Positions 33,297 to 41,778 of a DNA stretch of 64,000 bases are shown here, piece by piece; positions within the stretch are counted from its first letter, which is position 1; the number at the start of each line of letters is the position of its first letter. Origin of the DNA: Mycobacterium sp. Aquia_213 (GTDB taxonomy: Bacteria; Actinomycetota; Actinomycetes; Mycobacteriales; Mycobacteriaceae); the NCBI RefSeq assembly GCF_026625985.1, contig NZ_CP113116.1:5828001-5892000 (forward strand), given 5' to 3'. The notes beneath the pieces are model-generated. The model saw nothing but the letters and a program-made list of their open reading frames with translations. It was not told the DNA's origin and ran no database searches. Made by a program: the position numbers and the translations under genes.

Positions 33297-34397
33297 CTAT
33301 CCCCACTGAAAGGGCCTGGGCAAGGTGATCGTCCGTTCTGCGGGGCGATACCAGCCCTGTGGGGCGTGCTGGTCGGTATGTAGGTAGCACCGCACCCGCG
33401 CCGTGCAGCTGCCCGGCGCGAAAGTCAACAACCTGCTGATCGGCAGCGTGGTGAGCGGCATGTGGTGGCGGCTCAGCGAGGCAACGTTGAGGAACCATGT
33501 GCCCCAGCGTTGTTCGATGTGCGTCTTGCCGCCGTAGTTGTCGTCGGGGTGGGTGTGCGTGTGTCCGGCTAACCACACGGCAACGCGACCAGGGTGCTCG
33601 GCGAGGAAGTTTTCGAACCGGGCGGAGTCCGGCTTGCTGTCGACCCAGTAGAGATAGGACGCCCCGTTGGGTGTGCCTTCGGCGAAAGGCCGATGGTAAT
33701 GCTCGTGCCATTGCCCATCGGCTCCCTTGCGTACGCCTTCCCATTCTCCCGAGGCGACGGTCGTGTCCTTGAGGACGTAGTGATGCACCGAGATGATGTT
33801 GAGGTCGGGGTGTCCCGACACCATGTCCGTCCACCATTGATACGTCTCACCGCTGACTACGCCGCCGGGATTTCCGCCCAGCGTCCCGCGGCCGACCTGC
33901 TGGGTCGGCTCGTTGCGGTCGCTCATCATCAGGAAAAGCAGATTGCCCACCTGAAACGAGTACCGCTCCCACGTCCCCGTGATCGGATAGCGACGCGCTT
34001 GCGGGTCCACCCCGGAGGTCTCGGTGTGCTCGCCCAGCGGATCGATCCATTTCCGCCACCACCAAGCCTCCGGCTCATCGAGGCCGCTGCGGTCGTGATT
34101 GCCGCACACGCTATAGACGTCCTCGCGACGGTGCCCGCGCAGTGCGCCGAACTGTTGGACGATCTCCCGTCCCTCATTGTCATCGGGCAGGCTGTGATGC
34201 GCACCCGACATGTCGCCGACGTCCACGGCCAGATCCCACTCGAATGGCGGCCCACCATCGGAACCTCCACGTTCGGAGTGAATCAGGGCTTCCGCCAGGC
34301 TGTCTCGGCCGTAGCGCTTGTCGGTGCCCACGTGCGCGTCACCGAATGCCCAGAGCCGAAACGGTGCCCGTCCCGCGTCGTCAATCTCAGGCGTCAT
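33297..34397 (-). CDS. Calcineurin-like metallophosphoesterase
   Basis: 366 residues, ATG at 34397, overlapping the permease gene by 11 bp. Five metallophosphoesterase blocks are present: GD-x-H (FGDAHVG, 18-24), GD (DVGDMSG, 59-65), GNHD (99-102), SVHHYV, and AGHTHTH. No signal peptide. It has a long C-terminal segment (about 300-366) beyond the core. It hydrolyses phosphomono- or diesters. Encoded at the end of an ABC transporter operon that starts with a PHP-fold hydrolase; a phosphorus- or sulfur-containing ester is a plausible substrate of the whole system. Confidence 0.9.
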   Translation of the reverse strand: MTPEIDDAGRAPFRLWAFGDAHVGTDKRYGRDSLAEALIHSERGGSDGGPPFEWDLAVDVGDMSGAHHSLPDDNEGREIVQQFGALRGHRREDVYSVCGNHDRSGLDEPEAWWWRKWIDPLGEHTETSGVDPQARRYPITGTWERYSFQVGNLLFLMMSDRNEPTQQVGRGTLGGNPGGVVSGETYQWWTDMVSGHPDLNIISVHHYVLKDTTVASGEWEGVRKGADGQWHEHYHRPFAEGTPNGASYLYWVDSKPDSARFENFLAEHPGRVAVWLAGHTHTHPDDNYGGKTHIEQRWGTWFLNVASLSRHHMPLTTLPISRLLTFAPGSCTARVRCYLHTDQHAPQGWYRPAERTITLPRPFQWG

Positions 34398-35250
34398 GCT
34401 CGTCCAGCAGGCCCCAACGCCGGCGGACCTGCAAGTCCGCGAAGCTGAACACGGCGTCGACGACGATTCCGATCAACAAGATCACCGTCATGATGGCGAT
34501 CGCCGAAGGCATGTCACTGAGATTCTGCGCGTTTTCCAGCAAGACTCCGATCGAGGAAGTGTTGGCGACCAACACAACCAGCTCCCCGGCCATCAGGCTG
34601 CGCCACGCGAAGGCCCAGCCCTGCTTGAGGCCGGCGACGAACATCGGCAGGGCGGCCGGCACGATCACGTACCGGTACAAGGCGATTGATCGTAGGTGCA
34701 ATGTGGCCGCCGCGCGCAGCAGCAGAGGCGAGATGTGATCGACACCGGAGATCACCCCGATCGCGACCGAGGGCGCGGCGCCGATGACGATCACGAAGAG
34801 GATCGCCGAGGTGTTCAAACCGAAGAAGATGATGGCGAAGGGAAACCATGCAATCGCGGGCATCGTCTGCAGACCGGTGATCATCGGGCCGAAAGCGTTG
34901 CGCAGTAACCTGTTCCGAGCTATGAGTGCTCCGGCTACCGAGCCGATCAGCGCCGCCAGAGCGAACCCGGCGACCGCGCGACTCATCGTGGTTGCGACGG
35001 CCTGCCACAGCAGCGCGCCGTGCAGCTGGTGCACGAGATTGTCGGCCACGGCGGCGGGACCGGGCAGTACGAACGAGGGCTGCCAGCCGCTGAGGACGAT
35101 CAGTTCCCAGACGGCAAGGACCACGGTGATTGCCAACAGTTTCGGCCAAACGGCGGTCGCGAACCGGTACCCAAATCCCCCACGACCCGGTCCGGCAACG
35201 AGCGGCTCCGCGCCGCCGACGACTTCGGCGAGATCGGTGCTTGTGGTCAT
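34387..35250 (-). CDS. ABC transporter permease (SsuC/TauC type)
   Basis: 287 residues, ATG at 35250 touching the stop of the ATPase gene. Six membrane segments with the binding-protein-dependent permease EAA-type loop around residues 190-210 (RAAATLHLRSIALYRYVIVP). It belongs to the BPD_transp_1 group of sulfonate, taurine and nitrate importers. With the ATPase and binding protein it makes a complete importer. Confidence 0.9.
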   Translation of the reverse strand: MTTSTDLAEVVGGAEPLVAGPGRGGFGYRFATAVWPKLLAITVVLAVWELIVLSGWQPSFVLPGPAAVADNLVHQLHGALLWQAVATTMSRAVAGFALAALIGSVAGALIARNRLLRNAFGPMITGLQTMPAIAWFPFAIIFFGLNTSAILFVIVIGAAPSVAIGVISGVDHISPLLLRAAATLHLRSIALYRYVIVPAALPMFVAGLKQGWAFAWRSLMAGELVVLVANTSSIGVLLENAQNLSDMPSAIAIMTVILLIGIVVDAVFSFADLQVRRRWGLLDEHDA

Positions 35251-36026
35251 CAGACCGTCCCGCCGTCGTTGAGTCGCTCGGTGATGTGTGCCGCAAGCTG
35301 CGCGACCTCCGCGGTATTGATGTCCCGGGGGCGCGGCAGCGCCACCGCGAATTCTTCGACAACGGCCGCGGGCCGGTCGCTCAGCAGGACAACGCGGTCG
35401 GCAAGGCGTACCGCCTCCCGCACGTTGTGGGTGACGAATACCACGGTCAGGTTGCGGGCCAGCACAATTCGCTCCAGCTCGCCTTGCAAGCGATCGCGGG
35501 TCATGGCATCCAACGCGGCGAACGGCTCATCCATCAGCAGCACGTCGGCGTCTTGTGCCAGGGCGCGCGCCAGCGCGACCCGCTGCTGCATACCGCCGGA
35601 CAACTGATGTGGTCGCTTGTCGGCGAAGTCCGATAGTCCGACGGTGTCCAGCAGTTCGCGAGCGCGCTCGCGCCGCTGCCGGCGTGGCACCGCCCGTCCT
35701 CGCAATGCCAACTCGACGTTTCCTGCGGCGGTCAGCCACGGGAACAGGGCGGGCGCCTGAAACATCATCGCGATACGGTGCGTGCCAGTCTCCACCGCGC
35801 CCGACGAGGGCTTGTCGAGCTTGGCGATCAGCGACAGCAGAGTGCTCTTGCCGCAGCCGGAAACACCGACGACGCAGACGAATTCACCGAGCCCCACGGA
35901 CAGCGACAGTGGTCCCAACGCCGCGACGGATGCCCGGCCCTTTCCGTACCGCTTGGCTACGTGGTCAAGGCGCAGCGCGGCAACCGGCTGGGACGAAACA
36001 TGCTCGGCTGCACCGGAATTGGTCAT
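35250..36026 (-). CDS. ABC transporter ATP-binding protein (SsuB/TauB type)
   Basis: 258 residues from the ATG at 36026. Walker A GVSGCGKST (54-62), Q-loop MFQAPALFPWL, signature LSGGMQQR (142-149), Walker B LLMDEP (163-168), and switch His in VFVTHNVREA. The organisation and length fit the nitrate/sulfonate/taurine family. A longer upstream frame overlapping the binding-protein gene is not supported, although a GTG ten codons upstream of the chosen ATG is possible. Confidence 0.92.
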   Translation of the reverse strand: MTNSGAAEHVSSQPVAALRLDHVAKRYGKGRASVAALGPLSLSVGLGEFVCVVGVSGCGKSTLLSLIAKLDKPSSGAVETGTHRIAMMFQAPALFPWLTAAGNVELALRGRAVPRRQRRERARELLDTVGLSDFADKRPHQLSGGMQQRVALARALAQDADVLLMDEPFAALDAMTRDRLQGELERIVLARNLTVVFVTHNVREAVRLADRVVLLSDRPAAVVEEFAVALPRPRDINTAEVAQLAAHITERLNDGGTV

Positions 36027-36052
36027 GGCGTCACGCGGTATCGTGGCGGCTT

Positions 36053-37075
36053 TCACGCCGCCACCGCCGGCTTGCCCGCCGCCACGAGCTCGCGATTGAG
36101 CGGACCGAAGTCGAAGATCCCGTCGAGGCTGAGCGGCTGCAGCAAGCCCACGGCAACGCCCTTGCGAATTTGGTCGTTGAGCGACTGCACACCCGGGTCG
36201 TTGGTGAATGTCGTTTCCTGAAACGATGCGGTCAGTACCTCGGGCGATAGGCCGGTGCCCAACGCCTTGGCCAAGGTGGCGTTGGCCGATCGTGCCGCCG
36301 CATCGGGATTGTTGTGGATCGTCTCGTTCGCCTCGATCTGGCCGCGTACCAGACTCGCAACGACGTCGGGGTGGGCGGATAGAAACTCTTGCCGGACAAC
36401 CAGAATGGTGATGGTGTTGGGGTCCGACCAGAGGCGGACGCCGCCGGCGTTGACCAACTGCACATCGTAGGGGGCCGACTCGAGGGCACCGTCGATCTGA
36501 TTGCTGATGAACTGTTGAATGATTGCCGACTCGGGCGTCGTGGGTTTGATCGCGACGTCGCCGCCGCCTTGCGGGTTTGTTTTCAAGCCGTTCTTCAGCA
36601 GCCACTCACGCAGGCTGACATCCTGGGCGCCGCCCAGTGCGGGATCGGCGACCGTCTTGCCGCGGAGGTCGGCCGCGGAGTTGATGCCGGGCTTGACCAC
36701 CATCGATGTCCCGCCGGCCGCGGAGCCGGAGACAATCTTGATCGCGGTGCCGTTGGACTTCTGCCAGGCATTGAACGCGGGGTTCGGGCCGATGTAGGCG
36801 GCATCGAGCTGGCCAGCCAGCAGCGCGGTGGTTTCCGCGGTGCCTTGGCTGAACGGCTGCGGCTCGAACTTGACGCCCGACCCGAGGCTTCTGGCGAATG
36901 CGCCGGTGTCGATGCCAATCAGCGCCGACGCGTGAGTGATTCGGGTCAAGTACCCCAGCCGCAGGGTGACACCGGACGACGTGGATGTCGGGGCATTGCT
37001 GGAGCACCCGACCAGAACCGCGGCAGCGGTTAGCGCGGAAATCATTGCCGGATAGGCAAATTTTGAGTGAGACAC
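36053..37075 (-). CDS. Substrate-binding lipoprotein of ABC transporter (SsuA/TauA type)
   Basis: 340 residues from a GTG at 37075 with GGGAGAA upstream. Lipoprotein signal ending in the lipobox VLVGC with Cys24. The mature protein matches the NMT1/SsuA-like binding proteins (LRLGYLTRITHASALIGIDT, then GAAxAGGTSMVVK and ADLRGKTVADPALGGAQDV). These bind sulfonates, taurine, nitrate or related anions. The ligand is unknown here. It lies 149 bp after the PHP-hydrolase gene, on the same strand. Confidence 0.9.
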   Translation of the reverse strand: MSHSKFAYPAMISALTAAAVLVGCSSNAPTSTSSGVTLRLGYLTRITHASALIGIDTGAFARSLGSGVKFEPQPFSQGTAETTALLAGQLDAAYIGPNPAFNAWQKSNGTAIKIVSGSAAGGTSMVVKPGINSAADLRGKTVADPALGGAQDVSLREWLLKNGLKTNPQGGGDVAIKPTTPESAIIQQFISNQIDGALESAPYDVQLVNAGGVRLWSDPNTITILVVRQEFLSAHPDVVASLVRGQIEANETIHNNPDAAARSANATLAKALGTGLSPEVLTASFQETTFTNDPGVQSLNDQIRKGVAVGLLQPLSLDGIFDFGPLNRELVAAGKPAVAA

Positions 37076-37224
37076 GGGTTCTCCCGAGGATGAGGGGTGG
37101 GACGGTCGAGGCGACCGGATCAGTCAGGCGGCGACAGACGTACTCGGACACGCCGCGGAGGTCATGCGGCCGAAGTCAACGTGCCGGCGCCGTGTCAAGA
37201 CCGCCTGGCCCGTCACCTCTCCCA

Positions 37225-39594
37225 TCAGTGCGAGTCCGTTTGCGGCCGGGCGACGAAGAGCGGGCTGGTCCACACTTGGTGTCCGTCGCCTTGCCTGGCG
37301 CGCAGATAAATCGCGCTGTGTTCCGGTGGTAGACCCACCGTCAGCCTCCCGGTCACGGTACTCGGCAGTGCCGACGGATCGGCGATGCGCTCGGCCCGGA
37401 TTCGCAGGTTCAGGCCGCCCGCGCTCTGTTCCTGGCAGGACTGCGCAATCAGCTCCGCACCGGTGACGGTCATGGTCGTGCGATGGTCGTCTTCGATCAC
37501 CGTGGTGTCAATATGAAATCGTGCCCGCGCAAGGTCGCCGAGGCGCACAATCACTCCGATGTCGGCGCCGTAGGTTGCCGTGTGCCAGCTGATGACTTGG
37601 CCGGTAGCCTCGATCATCTGCTCGTGATGGGTTGCGGCCCAGGGCGTCACCGCATCGACATCGGTGCCACTGATGCTGAGTTGGCCCGCCCAGGTCGCCC
37701 AGCGGTAGCGGTCCCGGTGCCTTGCACCACCCCACCGAATCCGCACCAGCGAGTCCGAAAACCCGGATTCGGCATTCATGTCGCGCCACCACAGTGGCCC
37801 GTGGGTGTCGTAGATCAGCAGATCTTCCCAGCCGGTGCTGCCGTAGACCGCATAGTCGACATCGAGTTTGTCTGCGGCGGTGAGGAGTTCATCACCCATC
37901 CAATTCTCGCCGCTACGCAGCAGCGCGACCGCCCGGGTGCCGGTGGTCGCCCAGGTGCGCCGCGACCGCAGCGCGCGACCGACGTGTGCGGCGGTCAAAT
38001 TGGGGGCGAGTACGCCGGTCAGACCACCGTGGCCACCGAAGATGTTGGCTCCCGGAACGCCGCCGCCGGGCCGCCCGCGATGTTCGTCGCTGGCGGCGCT
38101 GGCACCCACCTTGAGCCCACGAGCCAGCGCATCCTCGAGAAACCACGGACTGCTGCCCCAGCTGGAATGCACCTCGATCAGGCGCTCCAACTCGGGATGA
38201 TGCCAATCCAGCACGGCGCGCCTGCCCCCGACGTGCGGGATCAACAGATAGGAGTCGGGGTCTTTCTCGTAGGCGGCATACAGCTCGGTGATTGGCCAGG
38301 TTTGCGGAGTCGGCGCGGCGGCGGTCATGCCTTGGCGCCACTCCAAACTCCTTGCGACCGTGGTGTCCTCGCCGAGAAAAACCACATTGTGATCGCCGCC
38401 TACCCCGGCGTTTCCGCACCATTCCACACCTGGAAAGCACACGAACTGGCCGTCCTGGGAAGCGGCGCGGCAGGAGGCGACCACTTTCGACCAGGCGTCG
38501 TCGGTGATCTGAAAGTCGTTGGCGGTGTATCCAAGAACATCGAGGCCGCCGATATCGCGGCCATAACGCAGGTTCCAGTCCGTGCTCTGGGTGCCGACGG
38601 TGTCATTGGAATGCACGTGGAGATCGCAGAAGTAGGCGCGTGGCGCGGGAAGATCCGGGACGACATCGATCTCTGCGGTGGTCGGCCCGAATGTCGCGCT
38701 GCCGGTTTGCGCGCTTACCTGAATGGCGCCCGAATGCGCCGGCACGCTCAAAATGGTCTGGGCCCAACCGGTCGCCGGTGTCGCAGTGGTGGCGAGGTGT
38801 GGACCGTCGACCGCGCCGTTGGCACACGCCCGCACGACCGCGGGCACGTCTCGGCAGGCGTTACCCCAGCGGTCCTGCAGGTGGGCGTGCAACTGGACCG
38901 TTGTGGTGTTCGGGCCGACCACTCGTGGACCGTGCACCGCCAGGTGCGCGGGCGGACCCGCAACGATGGCGAGGTTCGCCACGGCCGCGTGGGCCATGCG
39001 GGAGGTGCCGAGCGGATCGACGAACAGGTGCACCTCGAAGTCGTCCTCGACGAAGGTCTGCACCCGAGTACCGGGTCCGCCGAAACGTCGGTCACCGAGC
39101 CGGATCTCGATGACATCGCCGGGGCGCACGTAGCCGTCCACCACATGCACCAACAGCGACTTCTGGAACGGTCGCTCGCCTCCCTTCACGTCGTAACGGG
39201 TGGTGAGGCGCTGAACGGTGGCGGCGCCGTCTTTTGATGCTCCGCCGATCACCGACCGTTTGACCAGCGCCGCGGTCGCGAAGTCACGCCCGGCGGGCTC
39301 GGTGGTTTGCAAATCCCAGTCGGAGTAGTAGCGAAAGCACAACTTCAGCCATCCGCTGTCGGCTATGCCGGATCGCCCCACCGTGTAGGTGAAGATGAGT
39401 TCCTCGACCGCACCGGCGGTGACCGTCGACGTTTGACATATCAGGGAGCCGAGAAACGGCAGCGCCTCGAACTCTGCGTTGATGCGCTCCCGTACCCCGA
39501 CGTACGAGCAGTCATTGGTCCGTAGCTCGCCTTGAGCGCGCACGGTCGCGACGGGGGCCTCGGCCCGTTCGTCACGCCAGGCGCCTGCAGGCAT
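37225..39594 (-). CDS. Large PHP-fold (DUF3604-type) metal-dependent hydrolase
   Basis: 789 residues, ATG at 39594. No signal peptide seen. The N-terminal 310 residues look like beta-rich, Ig-like segments (PRVVGPNTTTVQLHAHLQDR at 223-242). The core, about 320-600, has the PHP metal-site pattern: H326/H328 (CDLHVHSND), E391 (PGVEW), H402 (GGDHN), H454 (IPHVGG), H476 (EVHSSW) and D503/H505 (SDEH). A C-terminal beta domain follows. PHP proteins hydrolyse phosphoesters or related bonds with two or three metal ions. It is divergent from the LysR gene and precedes the ABC importer and a metallophosphoesterase, a combination I do not know from described pathways. Confidence 0.8.
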   Translation of the reverse strand: MPAGAWRDERAEAPVATVRAQGELRTNDCSYVGVRERINAEFEALPFLGSLICQTSTVTAGAVEELIFTYTVGRSGIADSGWLKLCFRYYSDWDLQTTEPAGRDFATAALVKRSVIGGASKDGAATVQRLTTRYDVKGGERPFQKSLLVHVVDGYVRPGDVIEIRLGDRRFGGPGTRVQTFVEDDFEVHLFVDPLGTSRMAHAAVANLAIVAGPPAHLAVHGPRVVGPNTTTVQLHAHLQDRWGNACRDVPAVVRACANGAVDGPHLATTATPATGWAQTILSVPAHSGAIQVSAQTGSATFGPTTAEIDVVPDLPAPRAYFCDLHVHSNDTVGTQSTDWNLRYGRDIGGLDVLGYTANDFQITDDAWSKVVASCRAASQDGQFVCFPGVEWCGNAGVGGDHNVVFLGEDTTVARSLEWRQGMTAAAPTPQTWPITELYAAYEKDPDSYLLIPHVGGRRAVLDWHHPELERLIEVHSSWGSSPWFLEDALARGLKVGASAASDEHRGRPGGGVPGANIFGGHGGLTGVLAPNLTAAHVGRALRSRRTWATTGTRAVALLRSGENWMGDELLTAADKLDVDYAVYGSTGWEDLLIYDTHGPLWWRDMNAESGFSDSLVRIRWGGARHRDRYRWATWAGQLSISGTDVDAVTPWAATHHEQMIEATGQVISWHTATYGADIGVIVRLGDLARARFHIDTTVIEDDHRTTMTVTGAELIAQSCQEQSAGGLNLRIRAERIADPSALPSTVTGRLTVGLPPEHSAIYLRARQGDGHQVWTSPLFVARPQTDSH

Positions 39595-39645
39595 GGGTCA
39601 ATTCTCGGGTCCCCGCACTTAGACGTCCAGCGCATAGATATGATC

Positions 39646-39668
39646 TGATCAATCACTGAAGGTGATCA
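39646..39668. promoter_or_regulatory. Candidate LysR operator TGATCA-N11-TGATCA
   Basis: Two TGATCA boxes (39646-39651 and 39663-39668) 11 bp apart, a full dyad since each box is itself palindromic. The right box ends 3 bp before the LysR GTG, so binding would block its own translation start region. An extra TGATC half lies at 39641-39645. Confidence 0.6.
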
Positions 39669-39671
39669 ATA

Positions 39672-40589
39672 GTGAACCTGCAACAACTTCGCTACGTGCT
39701 GGCCGTCGCCGAAACGCGTAGTTTCACCCGCGCCGCGGACAGCCTGTATGTCGTCCAATCCGCGCTGAGCCAGCAGGTGCGCAAACTCGAGGGCGAATTG
39801 GGCGTCCAGATCTTCAACCGCACCACGCGATCCGTCTCGCTGACGCACGCGGGTGAAGCCCTGATGCCGCTGTTCCGGCAAGTCATTGCGGGCGTCGACC
39901 AGATCACCGTTGACGCGCAGGCATTGCGCGGCACGGTGACCGGCCGGCTCACGGTCGGGATGATGGAAATTCCCTCCGAGAGCCTGGATGTCGCCACACT
40001 CATCGCGACCTTCCACACCCGCTACCCGGACGTCACGGTGACGCTGCGCAGCGGGGGCAGCGATCTTCTCATCCAAGCGACGCGTGATCGCAAACTCGAC
40101 GTGGCGATCGTGGGCTCCAACGTCGCGCAGTCTGCCGACCGCCTATCGTTCGACCATTTGTTCTCCGAATCGCTCGTCGCCGTCCTACCGATCCAGCACC
40201 CGCTCGCCGCGCGCCCGGCGGTCTCCCTCGGCGACTTGGCCGAACTCCCGTTCATCGACTTCCCGCAGGGGTACGGATTGCGCCACGAGACCGACCGCGG
40301 ATTCGCCGGCGTCCAGCGTCGCGTTGCCTTCGAAGTCACGCGCGTCGACGAGGTCATCCATTTCGTGCGTCAGGGCCTCGGTGCGGCGTTGTTACCCGAA
40401 TCGGTGGCGCGCAACCGCGCCGAAGCCAATCCCACGCTCGTGCTGCTCCCCGTGCACGGAGCGGTGTTGCAACGCAAGGTTCACCTCATCGCGCCACACG
40501 CCGAGCTCCGCCCCGCCGCGACGCACGCCTTCATCCGCTGTGTGCACGAACACATCGCCCAACGCGCTGGTGCGGAGTCGACGACCTGA
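39672..40589 (+). CDS. LysR family transcriptional regulator
   Basis: 305 residues from a GTG at 39672. Winged helix at 1-60 with LQQLRYVLAVAETRSFTRAA and SALSQQVRKLEGELGV; effector domain about 90-290 with GMMEIPSESLDVATLIATFH and FVRQGLGAALLPES. Divergent, 77 bp, from the PHP hydrolase gene that heads the ABC transporter cluster, so it probably activates that cluster in response to its substrate. The TGATCA dyad lies in the intergenic region. Confidence 0.9.
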   Translation: MNLQQLRYVLAVAETRSFTRAADSLYVVQSALSQQVRKLEGELGVQIFNRTTRSVSLTHAGEALMPLFRQVIAGVDQITVDAQALRGTVTGRLTVGMMEIPSESLDVATLIATFHTRYPDVTVTLRSGGSDLLIQATRDRKLDVAIVGSNVAQSADRLSFDHLFSESLVAVLPIQHPLAARPAVSLGDLAELPFIDFPQGYGLRHETDRGFAGVQRRVAFEVTRVDEVIHFVRQGLGAALLPESVARNRAEANPTLVLLPVHGAVLQRKVHLIAPHAELRPAATHAFIRCVHEHIAQRAGAESTT

Positions 40590-40621
40590 CACTTCAACGG
40601 GCGAAAATGCCTGAGCCTGAA

Positions 40622-41071
40622 CTAGTTCGAGGCGACGGCGTCCAGCCTGAACACGGCGCAGCGGCCCGCGAGTGCCTCGAACTCGTCCGCGGTTCCCTGC
40701 GTGACCAGTCCCGAGCGTTTGAAGAAGCCGACACCCGTGGGCACTTTCTCGGGAAACGCTCGCAACACGGGACGCGCCTGCTCCGTGCCGAGCTCGACGA
40801 AGCTCACTCGCTGTGACTTACGGCCCCGGGTAACGGTTCCCGCGCCGGCGGCGCGGGCGTTGAGCACCCAGTCTGCCTTCGGGTACCCGCCGACGACGTA
40901 GAGACCGTCGTCGAGCGTGAACGGGGTTGCCGGCGTGCTGCGCGGCTCGCCCGATTTGCGTCCGGGCACGGTCAGCACTCGCACCGGTCCGGGCACGATG
41001 CCAAGTTTCTGCACGGCCATCATGACCTTGTTCATGGGTTTGAGCCAGGATGGTGGTGTGGGATCGGACAT
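40622..41071 (-). CDS. Ddn-like F420-dependent nitroreductase family protein
   Basis: 149 residues from the ATG at 41071; a GTG directly before it (41074) is the alternative. Split-barrel fold with RVLTVPGRKSGEPRSTPATP and LYVVGGYPKADWVLNARAAG followed by TVTRGRKSQ, the signature of the deazaflavin-dependent nitroreductase (Ddn) family of actinobacteria. Members reduce quinones or nitro compounds with F420H2. A 27-bp perfect dyad is placed 6-32 bp upstream of the start, so expression is probably tightly repressed. Confidence 0.87.
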   Translation of the reverse strand: MSDPTPPSWLKPMNKVMMAVQKLGIVPGPVRVLTVPGRKSGEPRSTPATPFTLDDGLYVVGGYPKADWVLNARAAGAGTVTRGRKSQRVSFVELGTEQARPVLRAFPEKVPTGVGFFKRSGLVTQGTADEFEALAGRCAVFRLDAVASN

Positions 41072-41076
41072 CACCC

Positions 41077-41103
41077 ACTAGTATCAACCTAGCTGATACT
41101 AGT
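41077..41103. promoter_or_regulatory. 27-bp operator-like dyad upstream of Ddn-like gene
   Basis: Perfect 10-bp arms ACTAGTATCA and TGATACTAGT separated by 7 bp. A second, overlapping dyad TATCAACC (41082-41089) / GGTTGATA (41110-41117) uses the same left arm. No regulator gene is adjacent. Confidence 0.65.
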
Positions 41104-41124
41104 CAAGCCGGTTGATATTGCGGG

Positions 41125-41724
41125 TCAGGCGGGCCGGCGAAAGCGAACCACGTCGTGCCATCGATTCCCGGTCGATCCGACGAATTCGAAATTCTCGGGC
41201 TCGACGAGATCGCGCAGTTCCCGCACACTCATCCGGTCCGGATCGGGAAACGCCTCGGCGAATACAACTTTCCCGCCCGGCTTCAGCACCCGCCCCAGCG
41301 AACGGATGCATGCCGGCTTGTCGGGTACCTCGCCGATCACCGCCGCCAGGAACGCGACGTCGAAAGTGTCTTCGGGGTAAGGAAATCCGTCGCTCGCCTC
41401 GCCCGTGGTAAACCCGACGTCGTGAAACCCGGCGAGCTCGAGTTGCCGTCGGGCCTTGTCCAGCATCTCGGGCTGAAGGTCGAACAGGTCGAGCCGGCCG
41501 TAGGTGAGCCGGCGGGCGATCTGCACGCTGTAGAAGCCCGGACCGGGCCCGACTTCCAGCACGTGCTCAGAACCGGTGAGGCCGATGCTGTCGACCTTGC
41601 GTGCCGGGTTGGACAGCACCCGGCGTACCGGATTGTTCAGAAAGAACGCCGCCTGATGCGGATAGGGAGCAGCGCCTTGGTGGCGCCTCTTGTTGAGCAG
41701 GGCATCCATCCAGGTCGTGGACAT
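41125..41724 (-). CDS. Class I SAM-dependent methyltransferase
   Basis: 199 residues from the ATG at 41724, with AGGAGA 6-11 bp upstream; the TTG at 41748 would start inside the operator. Rossmann methyltransferase with motif I VLEVGPGPGFYSVQIA (about 55-70), LFDLQPEMLDKARRQL with the ribose-binding acidic residue, and FDVAFLAAVIGEV plus LKPGGKVVFAE. UbiE/COQ5-like group; the acceptor is unknown. It is preceded by an 8+5+8 dyad (41733-41753). The Ddn-like gene is downstream but separated by its own operator. Confidence 0.88.
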   Translation of the reverse strand: MSTTWMDALLNKRRHQGAAPYPHQAAFFLNNPVRRVLSNPARKVDSIGLTGSEHVLEVGPGPGFYSVQIARRLTYGRLDLFDLQPEMLDKARRQLELAGFHDVGFTTGEASDGFPYPEDTFDVAFLAAVIGEVPDKPACIRSLGRVLKPGGKVVFAEAFPDPDRMSVRELRDLVEPENFEFVGSTGNRWHDVVRFRRPA

Positions 41725-41732
41725 CACATCTC

Positions 41733-41753
41733 CTAACTTGCCGTTCAAGTTAG
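41733..41753. promoter_or_regulatory. Operator-like dyad CTAACTTG-N5-CAAGTTAG upstream of methyltransferase
   Basis: Perfect 8-bp arms, covering the ribosome-binding region of the methyltransferase gene. It overlaps at its right end a 14-bp perfect palindrome TTAGGGT/ACCCTAA (41750-41763). TetR- or MarR-type repression is likely. Confidence 0.6.
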
Positions 41754-41778
41754 GGTACCCTAAGTACCGAGCCGAGCG

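Noticed and set aside
41750..41763. IdeR iron box
   Set aside because: The palindrome TTAGGGT/ACCCTAA is shorter than the 19-bp consensus and lacks its central part; iron control is not supported.
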